38,746 nt of DNA from NCBI GenBank assembly GCA_024226255.1, contig JAAELU010000451.1, forward strand, positions 1 through 38,746, read 5' to 3'. This stretch comes from a bacterium. Its GTDB lineage: Bacteria; Actinomycetota; Acidimicrobiia; Spongiisociales; UBA5794. Shown in pieces: positions 24,279-32,929 of this stretch; the stretch's first letter is position 1, and every line of letters starts with the position of its first letter. Made by a program: the position numbers and the translations under genes. The notes below the pieces were generated by a model. That model saw only the letters and a program-made list of their open reading frames with translations, searched no databases and was not told the DNA's origin.

Positions 24279-24971
24279 CTAGCGCTCGGGACCCGAGACC
24301 TGTGCCGCTCGTTCCTGCACACCGCCCAGCACGAACTGCGCAGTGTGCTGAGCAAACCGCTCGACCAACGCCGAGTCGAGCTCCTCTCCGAAGCTCTCTT
24401 GCAGCCACGCCCGCCCGGCGAACACGAACTCGCACATCCCGATTAGGGAGAAGAAGAACATCGTGGGGTCGATCTCGCGCCAACCGAGCTCTTCACGACC
24501 GCGGGCCAGGATCTCGGCGTACAACTCACGGGCGGGACGCGCAAAGGCAACGCTCATGCGCTCGACCGATGGTTGGTCGGCGGCAAGCAGGCGACTGTTC
24601 ATCAGGACATTCACATACGGGTAGCGGAGGTAGTTGCGGATCATCGCCATGACATGCGCCTGCAACATGTCCGCGGGCGAGCGGCCGCTGCTGCCCAGGC
24701 GCTTCGTCGCAGCGCCCAAGCCCCCCATCACCCGCTCGACGAGTGCGTCGAGAAGCCCGTCCTTGCTCCCAAAGCAGTAGCGCACCATGGCAACGTTGAC
24801 ACCGGCTCGCTCACAGATCTCGCTCACAGAGACCGGGCCGCCGAAGTGCTCGTAGAGCAACTCATGTGCCGCTTGGAGCAGCCGCTCGCCGGTGACTGCG
24901 GCTCCTCGCAGTTCTCCGGGAGGCGGGGGAAGCGTGGGAGGACCCTCAGGTGGTGCATGGCGAGTGTTCAT
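24279..24971 (-). CDS. TetR/AcrR-family transcriptional repressor
   Basis: This 230-residue regulator has the N-terminal HTH of the family at about residues 28-72 (LLQAAHELLYEHFGG, VSVSEICERAGVNVAMVRYCFGSKDGLLDAL given here by its first and last parts VSVSEICERAG and YCFGSKDGLL), followed by an all-helical ligand domain of about 150 residues. It is transcribed divergently from the AtuA operon, with only 52 bases between the two start codons. A TAGTAT box six bases before its ATG suggests a leaderless transcript, and the inverted repeat at 24994-25013 lies upstream of that box, so it probably represses both itself and the operon. Pathway acyl-CoA thioesters are the likely effectors, by analogy with AtuR/LiuR-type systems; that is inference. 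Confidence 0.9.
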   Translation of the reverse strand: MNTRHAPPEGPPTLPPPPGELRGAAVTGERLLQAAHELLYEHFGGPVSVSEICERAGVNVAMVRYCFGSKDGLLDALVERVMGGLGAATKRLGSSGRSPADMLQAHVMAMIRNYLRYPYVNVLMNSRLLAADQPSVERMSVAFARPARELYAEILARGREELGWREIDPTMFFFSLIGMCEFVFAGRAWLQESFGEELDSALVERFAQHTAQFVLGGVQERAAQVSGPER

Positions 24972-24977
24972 GATCGA

Positions 24978-24983
24978 ATACTA
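24978..24983 (-). promoter_or_regulatory. -10 box of a leaderless TetR promoter (TAGTAT)
   Basis: On the reverse strand TAGTAT ends six bases before the ATG at 24971. The inverted repeat at 24994-25013 falls in its -35 region. Confidence 0.5.
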
Positions 24984-24987
24984 CTGC

Positions 24988-25016
24988 TTGCTTTTAATTA
25001 AACGTTCATTTAAAGT
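24988..25016 (+). promoter_or_regulatory. Leaderless promoter of the AtuA operon (-35 TTGCTT, -10 TAAAGT)
   Basis: TTGCTT (24988-24993) and TAAAGT (25011-25016) are separated by exactly 17 bases. Seven bases after the -10 box comes the GTG at 25024, with no ribosome-binding site, so transcript and reading frame probably begin together. This is the best-formed promoter in the window. Confidence 0.65.
24994..25013. promoter_or_regulatory. Probable TetR operator (20-bp inverted repeat)
   Basis: The AT-rich TTAATTAAAC-GTTCATTTAA is an inverted repeat in which 8 of 10 pairs match, centred on AACGTT. It fills the spacer of the AtuA-operon promoter, touches its -10 box, and covers the -35 region of the divergent TetR promoter. 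A bound TetR dimer would block both. Confidence 0.65.
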
Positions 25017-25023
25017 TCCCACC

Positions 25024-26826
25024 GTGATATCTGACCTTGTTCGCATCGGCAGCTGGGCGGCGTTCTGGGGTGATACCAACGCCGCGCCCGGCCAACTGTT
25101 GAACGAAGACGTTGACTACCTGGTATCGGACTACCTGTCAGAAATCACAATGGCCTTGCTGGCAAGAGCCCGAGACAAGGATCCAGAAGGCGGGTTCGTC
25201 CCGGACGCGGTGAACGCCCTGCTCCCCCACCTGAGCACGCTGCACGAGCGTGGCATCAAGGTGGTCACCAACGCCGGAGCCCTGAACCCCGCGGCGTGTG
25301 CACGCGCATTCGAAAAGGCGATCTCCGAAGCGGGCCTGCACCTGATCGTCGCCGCGGTCGAAGGCGATGATCTCATGCCGCAACTCCAGGAGCTCACCAA
25401 CCGGGGAGCGCGCGACATGTTCACCGACGCTCCGCTGCCGGCCACGCCGATGACGATGAACGCCTACCTCGGCGCGCGGCCCATCGCTGCGGCACTGGAT
25501 GGGGGCGCCGACATCGTGGTCACGGGAAGGTGCGTGGACGCTGCCGTCGTGCTCGGGCCGCTGATCCACGAGTTTGGGTGGGCTGACGACGACCACCATC
25601 TACTTTCTGCGGGCAGCCTGATAGGCCACATCATCGAGTGCGGCCCGCAATGCTGCGGCGGGACGTTCACGGACTGGGAGGCCGTTCCCGGCTGGGACAA
25701 CCTCGGTTTCCCAATCGCCGAGTGCGCCCCGGACGGTACCGCGGTCATCACGAAGCCGAACGGGACGGGTGGGCTCGTGACGCCCGCAACTGTCGGCGAG
25801 CAGGTCGTGTACGAAATCGGCGACCCCGGGGCGTACGTGTTGCCGGACGTCACGTGCGATTGGCGCAATGTCAAGCTTCGTCAAGTCGGACCCGATCGTG
25901 TCCACGTCTCGGGTGCCGTGGGTGCGCCCGGGCCGTCGACCTACAAAGTCAGCGTCACCAACGCCATCGGGTATCGCTGCATGACCACCGCGATGTTCTC
26001 AGGGCTCGACGCCGCGGCGAAGGCTCGCCGCGCAGGTGAGGCGCTCATCAGTCGCGCCGCCCGCATGATCGCCGAGGCTGGATTCGGCCCGTTCGACGAG
26101 ACCTCATTGGAGGTAATCGGAGCCGGTGACACTTTCGGCCCACGCCACCGCAACGATGCCGCCACTGAAGCGGTGGTGAAGGTCGGCGTCCGTCATCGTG
26201 ATCGGGAAGCGTTGGAGATCTTCGCCCGGGAGTACGCGCCTATGGCTCTAATCGCCCAGGGTATGACAGGGTTCTTCGGCGGCCGACCCCGCGTGGCTCC
26301 GGCCATCGAGATAGTGCACCTGCTGGTCGACAAAGAACTCGCGATCCCCGCTATTCGCAGCGGCGACGACACCACGCCGTGTCCCGTGAAGACCGGCGGC
26401 GACCGCCGACCGAGCGGAACGCCACCGCTGGAGGAAACACTGCCACCCAACGCCGACGGCCCGGTCCGCTCTGTCCCGCTTCGTGCGCTGGCGTATGGTC
26501 GCAGCGGCGACAAGGGGAACCGCGCCAACATCGGGCTTATTGCCCGCCGACCTGAATTCGTCGATGTGCTGAAGGCACAGGTGACGTGCGAGCAGGTGGC
26601 CGACTTCTTCGCTCACTACCTCGAGGGCGGGGTGACACGGTGGGAGCTCCCCGGCTTTCACGCCATGAACTTCTTGCTCGACGGCATCCTGGGCGGCGCC
26701 GGAGGTACTTCGACCCTGCGCTACGACCCTCAGGGGAAGTCGTTCGCTGCGATGTTGTTAGGAATGCCGATCGACGTTCCAGCCGACTGGGACGGCGGCC
26801 TTCTGGTCGCCGCATCGGCGCCATGA
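25024..26826 (+). CDS. AtuA-like acyclic terpene utilisation protein (DUF1446 plus C-terminal AtuA domain)
   Basis: This 600-residue protein belongs to the AtuA family, whose gene accompanies geranyl-CoA and related carboxylases in citronellol/geraniol degraders; its biochemical role is unknown. The N-terminal domain shows RIGSWAAFWGDTNAAPGQLL, VVTNAGALNPAACARAF, DIVVTGRCVDAAVVLGPLIHEFGW (quoted by its core TGRCVDAAVVLGP), and GHIIECGPQCCGGTFTDW. The C-terminal domain of about 110 residues (VPLRALAYGRSGDKGNRANI onwards) is a separate gene in some species and fused here. The open frame extends upstream to 24892 through the operator, but GTG 25024 matches the family start and the leaderless promoter. 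Its stop overlaps the next start (ATGA). It is the first gene of the carboxylase operon. Confidence 0.9.
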   Translation: MISDLVRIGSWAAFWGDTNAAPGQLLNEDVDYLVSDYLSEITMALLARARDKDPEGGFVPDAVNALLPHLSTLHERGIKVVTNAGALNPAACARAFEKAISEAGLHLIVAAVEGDDLMPQLQELTNRGARDMFTDAPLPATPMTMNAYLGARPIAAALDGGADIVVTGRCVDAAVVLGPLIHEFGWADDDHHLLSAGSLIGHIIECGPQCCGGTFTDWEAVPGWDNLGFPIAECAPDGTAVITKPNGTGGLVTPATVGEQVVYEIGDPGAYVLPDVTCDWRNVKLRQVGPDRVHVSGAVGAPGPSTYKVSVTNAIGYRCMTTAMFSGLDAAAKARRAGEALISRAARMIAEAGFGPFDETSLEVIGAGDTFGPRHRNDAATEAVVKVGVRHRDREALEIFAREYAPMALIAQGMTGFFGGRPRVAPAIEIVHLLVDKELAIPAIRSGDDTTPCPVKTGGDRRPSGTPPLEETLPPNADGPVRSVPLRALAYGRSGDKGNRANIGLIARRPEFVDVLKAQVTCEQVADFFAHYLEGGVTRWELPGFHAMNFLLDGILGGAGGTSTLRYDPQGKSFAAMLLGMPIDVPADWDGGLLVAASAP

Positions 26827-28298
26827 GCGGGCTTCCCGCCAAGGTTCTGGTCGCCAACCGCGGCGAGATCGCCGTTCGAATCATCACCACCCTGCGCCGT
26901 CTCGGAATCGCCTCGGTCGCCGTCCACCACGCCGCCGACGCTCAGAGCCGCGCCGTGCGCTACGCCGACGAGGCGGTGCAGCTCGTCGGGGACCCGCCCG
27001 TCTCTGCGTACCTGGACGTGCAGCAGATCGTCGCCGCCTGCCAATCGACCGGCGCCGCGGCGGTGCACCCCGGGTTCGGCTTCTTGTCGGAGAACGCCGG
27101 GTTCGCCGAGGCGCTCATCGAGGCAGGGATCACCTGGATCGGGCCACCGCCGTCGGCCATGCGTTCAATGGGCGACAAGATCGAGTCAAAACGCCTCGCC
27201 CTGCAGGCAGGCGTGCCCATCCTGCCCGGTTCCGACGGCGCGCTGCGCGATGCCGACGAGGCCGTTGCAGAGGCCGAAGCGATCGGCTTCCCCGTACTCC
27301 TGAAGGCCGCCGCGGGCGGCGGAGGCAAGGGTATGCGCGTCGCCATGGACGCGGCCGAGTGCGGCGTGGCCTTCCAGCGAGCTTCCTCAGAGGCGGAGGC
27401 GGCATTTGGCGATGGGAGGATGTTCGTCGAGCGCTACGTGGAACGGCCCCGCCACATCGAGATCCAGGTGCTCGCCGATCAACACGACAACGTGATCCAC
27501 CTCGGTGACCGGGAGTGCTCAATCCAGCGCCGCCACCAGAAGGTCATCGAGGAAGCCCCCTCCCCGTTTCTCGATGACGAGCAACGCGAGCAGCTAGGGG
27601 CACAGGCGGTCAGCCTTGCGCGCTTGGTTGACTACACCTCGGCCGGCACCGTCGAGATGATTGCCGATGGCGAAGGCGGCTTCTTCTTCCTGGAGATGAA
27701 CACGCGGCTGCAAGTCGAGCACCCGGTGACTGAGATGATCACCGGAATCGACATCGTCGCCGAGCAGGTGCAAGTCGCCGCCGGCAAACCACTGGGTATC
27801 ACTCAGTCCGACGTCCAGCTGAAAGGCCACGCCATCGAGGCGCGGATCTACGCCGAGGATCCCCAGCACGACTTCCGGCCGCAGACCGGCACAACCGAGC
27901 TGGTGCGCTGGCCCCATGGCCCGGGAGTGCGCGTCGACCATGGCCTGCGAGAAGGAAACCCGGTTACCGCCTCCTTCGACCCGATGCTGGCGAAGATTGT
28001 GGCCCACGGGCCGGACCGTGGGGCCGCGCTACGCCGGGCGATCGAGGCGCTTGGCGAGACGGTGCTACTCGGCGTGACCACGAACACCGCCTATCTGCGA
28101 CGGGTACTGGAACATCCCGCATTTGCCGCGGCCGACCTGCACACCGGCTTTCTCACCGAGCACGCCGACGAGCTGGTCGACAACGGCCCTACCGCCGAAC
28201 AGCTGCCGGTATTGGTTGCGGCCGCCCTGCTGTACGGATACGACGTCCGACACGACCCGCCCGCGACACTGGATGCGATCGGCGCCTGGAGGCCCTGA
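26823..28298 (+). CDS. Acyl-CoA carboxylase, biotin carboxylase subunit
   Basis: This 491-residue protein has the complete biotin carboxylase fold: VLVANRGEIAVRIITTLRRL at the start, HPGFGFLSENAGFA, the ATP-grasp glycine loop KAAAGGGGKGMR, ERPRHIEIQVLAD, the catalytic block FFLEMNTRLQVEHPVTEM, and a C-terminal domain with HAIEARIYAEDP. It carboxylates biotin on the carrier protein with ATP and bicarbonate. Geranyl-CoA and methylcrotonyl-CoA carboxylase alpha chains usually also carry the biotin domain (about 650 residues); here the biotin carrier is a separate gene. ATG 26823 overlaps the AtuA stop by four bases. The frame is open upstream inside AtuA but that part is antisense-like noise. 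Confidence 0.95.
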   Translation: MSGLPAKVLVANRGEIAVRIITTLRRLGIASVAVHHAADAQSRAVRYADEAVQLVGDPPVSAYLDVQQIVAACQSTGAAAVHPGFGFLSENAGFAEALIEAGITWIGPPPSAMRSMGDKIESKRLALQAGVPILPGSDGALRDADEAVAEAEAIGFPVLLKAAAGGGGKGMRVAMDAAECGVAFQRASSEAEAAFGDGRMFVERYVERPRHIEIQVLADQHDNVIHLGDRECSIQRRHQKVIEEAPSPFLDDEQREQLGAQAVSLARLVDYTSAGTVEMIADGEGGFFFLEMNTRLQVEHPVTEMITGIDIVAEQVQVAAGKPLGITQSDVQLKGHAIEARIYAEDPQHDFRPQTGTTELVRWPHGPGVRVDHGLREGNPVTASFDPMLAKIVAHGPDRGAALRRAIEALGETVLLGVTTNTAYLRRVLEHPAFAAADLHTGFLTEHADELVDNGPTAEQLPVLVAAALLYGYDVRHDPPATLDAIGAWRP

Positions 28299-28801
28299 TG
28301 GAACGACGCTACGCACTAGACGACGGCGAGCCAGAGGTCGTCACGTTGGTGCGCAGGCTCGACCACAGCACCCTCCGGATGTCCGGCGCCGAGCACGACG
28401 TCGCCCTGCACACCATCGGCGGCGGCCGCTCCGAGGTCATGGTCGATGGCAGAGTTGTACCTGTCTCGATCGTCAAACGGGCGGACACCGTGTACCTCCA
28501 CGCCTTCGGTCGGGCCTGGGAGATCGGTGTCGGTGAGGAGTCGGCGCACAGCAGCGGCGGGCCGTCATCTGCCGACGCGGTGCTGGCGCCCATGCCCGGA
28601 ACGGTCGTTTCGCTGCATTGCGAGCCTGGCCAGGTCATTGGGGCCGGCGAGGTCCTGGTCGTGATCGAGTCGATGAAGCTGCAGACAGAGCTGGCAGCGC
28701 CGCGCGACGGCATCGTGGACCGGATCCTCGCCCGGATTGGCGACACCTTCGATCGCGACGCCCCGCTGGTGACACTGCAGGGAGAGGACAAGGAGGACTG
28801 A
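28298..28801 (+). CDS. Biotin carboxyl carrier protein of the acyl-CoA carboxylase
   Basis: This 167-residue protein carries the biotinyl domain at its C-terminus. The biotin-accepting lysine is Lys127 in VIESMKLQT, where the usual E-A-M-K-M reads E-S-M-K-L, and APMPGTVVSLHCEPGQVI precedes it, as in lipoyl/biotinyl hairpins. The first 90 residues (for example MVDGRVVPVSIVKRADTVYL) resemble the BT linker domain that joins the carboxylase and biotin parts in single-chain enzymes, so the gene looks like the detached C-terminal third of a fused alpha subunit. The start shares one base with the preceding stop (TGATG), and the next gene begins one base after its stop. Confidence 0.92.
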   Translation: MERRYALDDGEPEVVTLVRRLDHSTLRMSGAEHDVALHTIGGGRSEVMVDGRVVPVSIVKRADTVYLHAFGRAWEIGVGEESAHSSGGPSSADAVLAPMPGTVVSLHCEPGQVIGAGEVLVVIESMKLQTELAAPRDGIVDRILARIGDTFDRDAPLVTLQGEDKED

Positions 28802-28802
28802 C

Positions 28803-30401
28803 GTGCAGCGCCTGCCAACCCGGATCGACACTACGTCGGACGCATTCCGCGCCAATCACGAGCACAACCAAGCGCTTGCCGAGGATCTGCGGGCCCGCCT
28901 GAACGCCGCTCGCCACGAGCGACCGGCGTCGCGCCTCGCGCGGCTAGAAGAGCAAGGCAAGCTGCCCGTACAGCAGCGGCTGGACCTGCTGCTCGATCCA
29001 GACTCACCGTTCCTCGAGTTCTCCGCGTTGGCCGCATGCGAGGCCTACGACGGCGAAGCCCCACGGGCCCTGGTGGTCACCGGTATCGGCGTTGTGCAGG
29101 GCCGCGAGGTTGTCGTCATCGCCAGTGACAGCTCGCTGAAAGGTGGAACCTGGTATCCGCTGACCGTGCACAAGATCGTGCGTGCGCTCGAGATAGCCCT
29201 CGAGAACCGTCTGCCCGTCGTCCACCTAATCGACTCCGGCGGCGCCTATCTGCCGCTTCAGGACGAGATCTACGCCAACGCCGGAAAGATCTTTCATCAC
29301 CAGTGCCTGCTCAGCGCAGCGGGCGTGCCACAGGTCGCAGTGGTCCTCGGCCATTGCACCGCAGGAGCGGCGTACCTACCGACGCTGTGTGACGAATCGA
29401 TCATGGTTCGCGGCAAGGCTTTCGTCTTCCTCGCAGGACCCCCGCTTGTGAAGGCTGCCACCGGCGAGGAGGTCAGTGCTGAGGAACTCGGCGGCGCGGA
29501 CATGCACGCCACGGTCTCCGGAACCGCCGACTACGCAGTAGACACAGAACGCGAGGCCCTCTCGCTGGCGCGCGACATCATCGGCGTGTGGGCGGCTCCG
29601 GACCGGCGCCACCTCGACATGCGTGAGCCCGAACCGCCGTACCATGACCCTGCCGAGCTGTACGGGATCATCCCCGACGACATCAAGAAACAGTTCGACA
29701 TGCGTGAGGTCATCGCCCGCATCGTCGACGGCAGCCTGTTCCACGAGTTCAAGCCCGGTTACGGAACGACCCTCGTCACCGGCCGTGCCTTCATCCTTGG
29801 CCACAAGGTCGGGATCATCGGCAACAACGGCGTGCTCTTCAGCGAGGCCGCCAACAAGGCCACGCAGTTCATGCAGCTCTGCGACCGTGACCGCATCCCG
29901 TTGCTGTTCATGCACAACATCACCGGTTTCATGGTGGGCCGTGAGTACGAACGTCGCGGCATTTCCAAGGACGGCGCCAAGATGCTGATGGTCCAGGCGA
30001 ACGTGACCGTCCCGAAGCTGTCACTGCTGGCCCACGCTTCCCAGGGTGCCGGCAACTACGCAATGGCCGGACGCACCTGGTCGCCACGGCTGCTGTTCGC
30101 CTGGCCCAACTCACGTTCGTCGATCATGGGTTCGCAGCAGGCCACCAAAACGTTGACGGAGGTGCGGCTGGCGTCGCTGAAGCGCCGTGGCGAGGAGCCG
30201 ACCCCCGGAGAGCTCGCGGCGATCGAATCGGAGTCCTACGAGCACTTCGAAACGACCAGCCATCCCTACCACTTGACGTCGAACCTGCGTGACGATGGAC
30301 TGATCGACCCCCTGGACACCCGCAATACCTTGGGGATGGCCTTGTCGGCCGTCTCCGCGACGCCGACCCTGCGCACCCCCGGTGGTGTGCTCCGCATCTG
30401 A
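28803..30401 (+). CDS. Acyl-CoA carboxylase, carboxyltransferase (beta) subunit
   Basis: This 532-residue carboxyltransferase moves CO2 from biotin to the gamma carbon of an unsaturated acyl-CoA. Order and motifs are those of the AtuC/LiuB (geranyl-CoA/methylcrotonyl-CoA) group: RLARLEEQGKLPVQQRLDLL, SGGAYLPLQDEIYANAGKIF, HCTAGAAYLPTLCDESIMV, the second domain with NNGVLFSEAANKATQFMQLC, NITGFMVGREYERRGISKDG (given by ITGFMVGREYE) and the end TPGGVLRI. Length matches the family. The start is GTG, with AAGGAGG upstream inside the carrier gene's tail. Substrate choice (geranyl-, methylcrotonyl- or another branched enoyl-CoA) cannot be settled by eye. Confidence 0.94.
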   Translation: MQRLPTRIDTTSDAFRANHEHNQALAEDLRARLNAARHERPASRLARLEEQGKLPVQQRLDLLLDPDSPFLEFSALAACEAYDGEAPRALVVTGIGVVQGREVVVIASDSSLKGGTWYPLTVHKIVRALEIALENRLPVVHLIDSGGAYLPLQDEIYANAGKIFHHQCLLSAAGVPQVAVVLGHCTAGAAYLPTLCDESIMVRGKAFVFLAGPPLVKAATGEEVSAEELGGADMHATVSGTADYAVDTEREALSLARDIIGVWAAPDRRHLDMREPEPPYHDPAELYGIIPDDIKKQFDMREVIARIVDGSLFHEFKPGYGTTLVTGRAFILGHKVGIIGNNGVLFSEAANKATQFMQLCDRDRIPLLFMHNITGFMVGREYERRGISKDGAKMLMVQANVTVPKLSLLAHASQGAGNYAMAGRTWSPRLLFAWPNSRSSIMGSQQATKTLTEVRLASLKRRGEEPTPGELAAIESESYEHFETTSHPYHLTSNLRDDGLIDPLDTRNTLGMALSAVSATPTLRTPGGVLRI

Positions 30402-30415
30402 AGGAGGCCCAAACC

Positions 30416-31195
30416 GTGCCCGACCCGACAGCGAAGCAGGTCGTCCGCTACCAGCGAGATGAGGCCGTCGCCTGGCTCACCATCGATCGGCCGGAGGCGC
30501 GCAACGCGCTGTCGGCTGCGGTTCGCAAGGGCCTGTGGGCCGGGTTCGAGCGGTTCCGCGACGACGAGGGCGCCGCCGTGCTGATCCTCACCGCGACCGG
30601 CGACAAGGCTTTCTGCGCCGGTGGGGACTTGAAAGAAATGTCCGCCTCGTCGCTGGGCGTCCCGCCGCCGGATTTCCTGCCATACCTCGGTCGCACGGTG
30701 CTCACCGACAAGCCGGTCATCGCCGCCGTCAACGGTGTGGCCTACGCCGGCGGCTTCCTGCTGGCCCAGATGTGTGATCTGGTCGTTGCAGCCGACCACG
30801 CCCGTTTCGCCATCTCCGAAGCCAAGGTCGGACGGGGGGCGCCGTGGGCGGCGCCTCTTCCCTGGCTGATCCCGCCCCGCGCCGCGATGGAATTGCTCGT
30901 CACCGGCGACCCGATCGATGCCCAGCGCGCTTTGCATCTGGGCCTCATCAATCGAGTGGTGCCTTTGCAAGACCTCCTGGCCGAGGCGGCCGAGATGGCG
31001 GGCAGGATCGCCGCCAACGCTCCACTGACCGTCCGCGCCTCCAAGCGCATGGTCTACGCAGCCGCCGAGCGGGGATGGAGCGACGCGCTGGAAGAGGCCG
31101 ACCGGATATTCGAGCCGGTTTATCTCAGCCAAGACGCCCAAGAGGGCCCGAACGCCTTCCGGGAGAGGCGCCAACCACGATGGGAGGGGCGATGA
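30416..31195 (+). CDS. Enoyl-CoA hydratase/isomerase family protein (AtuE/LiuC-like role)
   Basis: This 259-residue crotonase-fold enzyme probably hydrates the glutaconyl-CoA product of the carboxylase. Motifs are VAWLTIDRPEARNALS, the first oxyanion-hole loop KAFCAGGDLKEM, and the second in NGVAYAGGFLLAQMCDLVVA. The catalytic-loop region ISEAKVGRGAPWAAPLPW departs from the usual PE-x2-x-G-x2-P pattern but keeps Glu in SEAKVG. C-terminal LGLINRVVP and the trimerisation helix are present. The start is GTG, with AAGGAGG at 30401-30407 nine bases upstream. Its stop overlaps a 15-codon bridging frame that leads into the next ligase gene. Confidence 0.9.
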   Translation: MPDPTAKQVVRYQRDEAVAWLTIDRPEARNALSAAVRKGLWAGFERFRDDEGAAVLILTATGDKAFCAGGDLKEMSASSLGVPPPDFLPYLGRTVLTDKPVIAAVNGVAYAGGFLLAQMCDLVVAADHARFAISEAKVGRGAPWAAPLPWLIPPRAAMELLVTGDPIDAQRALHLGLINRVVPLQDLLAEAAEMAGRIAANAPLTVRASKRMVYAAAERGWSDALEEADRIFEPVYLSQDAQEGPNAFRERRQPRWEGR

Positions 31196-31239
31196 GCCAC
31201 AGCGACGACACCATGAGACTGCGGAGGTCCTGCAAATGA
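31192..31239 (+). CDS. Possible 15-codon coupling ORF
   Basis: The frame MSHSDDTMRLRRSCK starts at an ATG that overlaps the hydratase stop (ATGA) and has GGGAGGGG just upstream. It ends in a TGA that overlaps the next ATG at 31236 (ATGA). It therefore bridges the two genes with four-base overlaps on both sides and could keep ribosomes moving between them. The peptide resembles nothing known and may have no function of its own. Confidence 0.35.
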   Translation: MSHSDDTMRLRRSCK

Positions 31240-32909
31240 ACACAATCGACGTACACACCCTCGTCGGACGCCGTGCCGTGGCCCGCTGGGAGCGCCTCTC
31301 CGTCGGCGACCTATTTGAGCGGCTGACGTGGTCACGGCCCGATCAGGAGGCGATTGTCGCCAGTCACGGTGCGGCGTCGGCCCCCGAATTCGAGCGCCTG
31401 ACCTACCGGCAAGCGAACGAAGCCGCCACGTGCGTGGCCAACGCGCTACTCGACCGGGGGTTGCAGCGCGGCGATCGTGTCCTGCTGTTCTGCGACAACT
31501 CAGTCGAGGCGCTGGTCACCAAGATCGGGATCGCCAAAGCCGGACTCGTGGCTGCGCCGATCAACACGATGATGGCGCCTGACGTCCTCGAGCACCTCAT
31601 CCGCCTGGCAGAGCCGAGCCTGGCCATCGTCGACGCCGAACTGTGGCCGCGCGTCGCAGAAGCGTTCGCCAACACCGGCCTGCGCGCCGATGTCACGATC
31701 GAGATAGAGGGTGGCGTCGTCGACGACGGCATATCATTCACTGACTTCATCGCGGCCGCCGGCACCGATGAACCCGAAGTCGAGATCCATGGCGACGACA
31801 TCTGGGAGCTGCTGTTCACCTCAGGTACGACCGCGATGCCCAAGGCCGTCATGATCTCGCACACCTACAGCCACCTGGCCGGGCAGAGCATGGCGCTCTC
31901 TCTGAGCCGGGGCCTGCGCCAGGAGGACCAGATGCGTCTGGTGTCCTTCCTCCCACTGGTGTTCCACTCCGGCGATCAGGTCTTCTTCATGTCGGTGATG
32001 CTGGCCGGAGGCACACTGATCCTCGGGCGTCGCCCAGACCCAGCAGCGATCGCCCAAGCCATCTCGCAAGAACGGGCGACAACATTGTGGGGAGGTGCGC
32101 CCGCCATGCTGCAGGCCCTCGTCGGCGCCCTCGATGCGTCGCCTGAACTGGACGCCAGCACTCTGACCGCCGCGATGTTCGGTTGGGCGGCCCTGGCGCC
32201 CGCGATCCTCGACGCGCTACGCAGCCACACCAATCCAGACTTCCAGGTGACGGCGATCTTCGGCCAGACAGAGGCGATTTCCTGTCACCGTTTCTGGCCC
32301 GCCCAGTACCCGGACCTCTACGCACGGACTGCCCCGAAGGAAAGCTACATCGGCGTGCCCAATCCGCTTCTGGCCTCCAAGATCGTCGACGAGCACGGTG
32401 CGGAGATCACGCCAGACCGCACAGGTGAAGTCGGCGAGGTCGTGTACCGCTCCCCCATCGTTGCCGCCGGGTACTACCGCGACGAGGACGCCTCGCGCGA
32501 AGCCTTCCGCGGCGGCTGGTTCCACAGCGGCGATGCGCTCTCCCACGGCGAGGACGGCCAGCGCATGATGAAGGATCGTTACAAGGACATGATCAAGTCC
32601 GGCGGCGAGAACGTGTCGTCGCTCCGGGTGGAGGCGGTTCTGGTACAACACCCTGAGGTCGCGACCGCAGCTGTCGTCGGCTTGGCCCACGATCACTGGG
32701 GCGAAGCCGTCACCGCGCTGGTGATCCCGGCCGGAGAAGGCCTGGACCCCGACGCTGTCGCGGCATGGGCGCGTGATCGGCTTGCCGGGTTTGAAACACC
32801 CAAGGCGATCATCCCGGTGACCGAGCTGCCAACGACGGTCGGGGGGAAGGTACTCAAGCACAAGCTACGCGACCAGTACTCGACGTTCTACGGTGAAAAC
32901 GCCACGTGA
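31236..32909 (+). CDS. AMP-forming acyl-CoA synthetase (first of the operon)
   Basis: This 557-residue ANL ligase probably makes the CoA thioester of the pathway's acid. It shows the motif LLFTSGTTAMPKAVMISHTY (about residues 188-207), the aromatic/acidic adenine site IFGQTEAISCH, the hinge GGWFHSGDALSHGEDGQRMM (given as WFHSGDAL), DRYKDMIKSGGENVSS, and the C-terminal lysine region TVGGKVLKHKLRDQ. Length is typical of medium- or long-chain fatty acyl and terpenoid acid ligases (AtuH-like role). CGGAGG at 31222-31227 is eight bases before the ATG. Its end overlaps a GTG that could start the second ligase. Confidence 0.92.
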   Translation: MNTIDVHTLVGRRAVARWERLSVGDLFERLTWSRPDQEAIVASHGAASAPEFERLTYRQANEAATCVANALLDRGLQRGDRVLLFCDNSVEALVTKIGIAKAGLVAAPINTMMAPDVLEHLIRLAEPSLAIVDAELWPRVAEAFANTGLRADVTIEIEGGVVDDGISFTDFIAAAGTDEPEVEIHGDDIWELLFTSGTTAMPKAVMISHTYSHLAGQSMALSLSRGLRQEDQMRLVSFLPLVFHSGDQVFFMSVMLAGGTLILGRRPDPAAIAQAISQERATTLWGGAPAMLQALVGALDASPELDASTLTAAMFGWAALAPAILDALRSHTNPDFQVTAIFGQTEAISCHRFWPAQYPDLYARTAPKESYIGVPNPLLASKIVDEHGAEITPDRTGEVGEVVYRSPIVAAGYYRDEDASREAFRGGWFHSGDALSHGEDGQRMMKDRYKDMIKSGGENVSSLRVEAVLVQHPEVATAAVVGLAHDHWGEAVTALVIPAGEGLDPDAVAAWARDRLAGFETPKAIIPVTELPTTVGGKVLKHKLRDQYSTFYGENAT

Positions 32910-32929
32910 CGAGGGAGGCAGGACATCCG

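Noticed and set aside
24892..25023. Upstream extension of the AtuA-like protein
   Set aside because: It would run through the TetR gene start, the operator and the promoter; family similarity begins at GTG 25024.
26586..26822. Upstream extension of the biotin carboxylase
   Set aside because: It lies within AtuA, is Arg/Gly-rich, and the family start is at ATG 26823 in an ATGA overlap.
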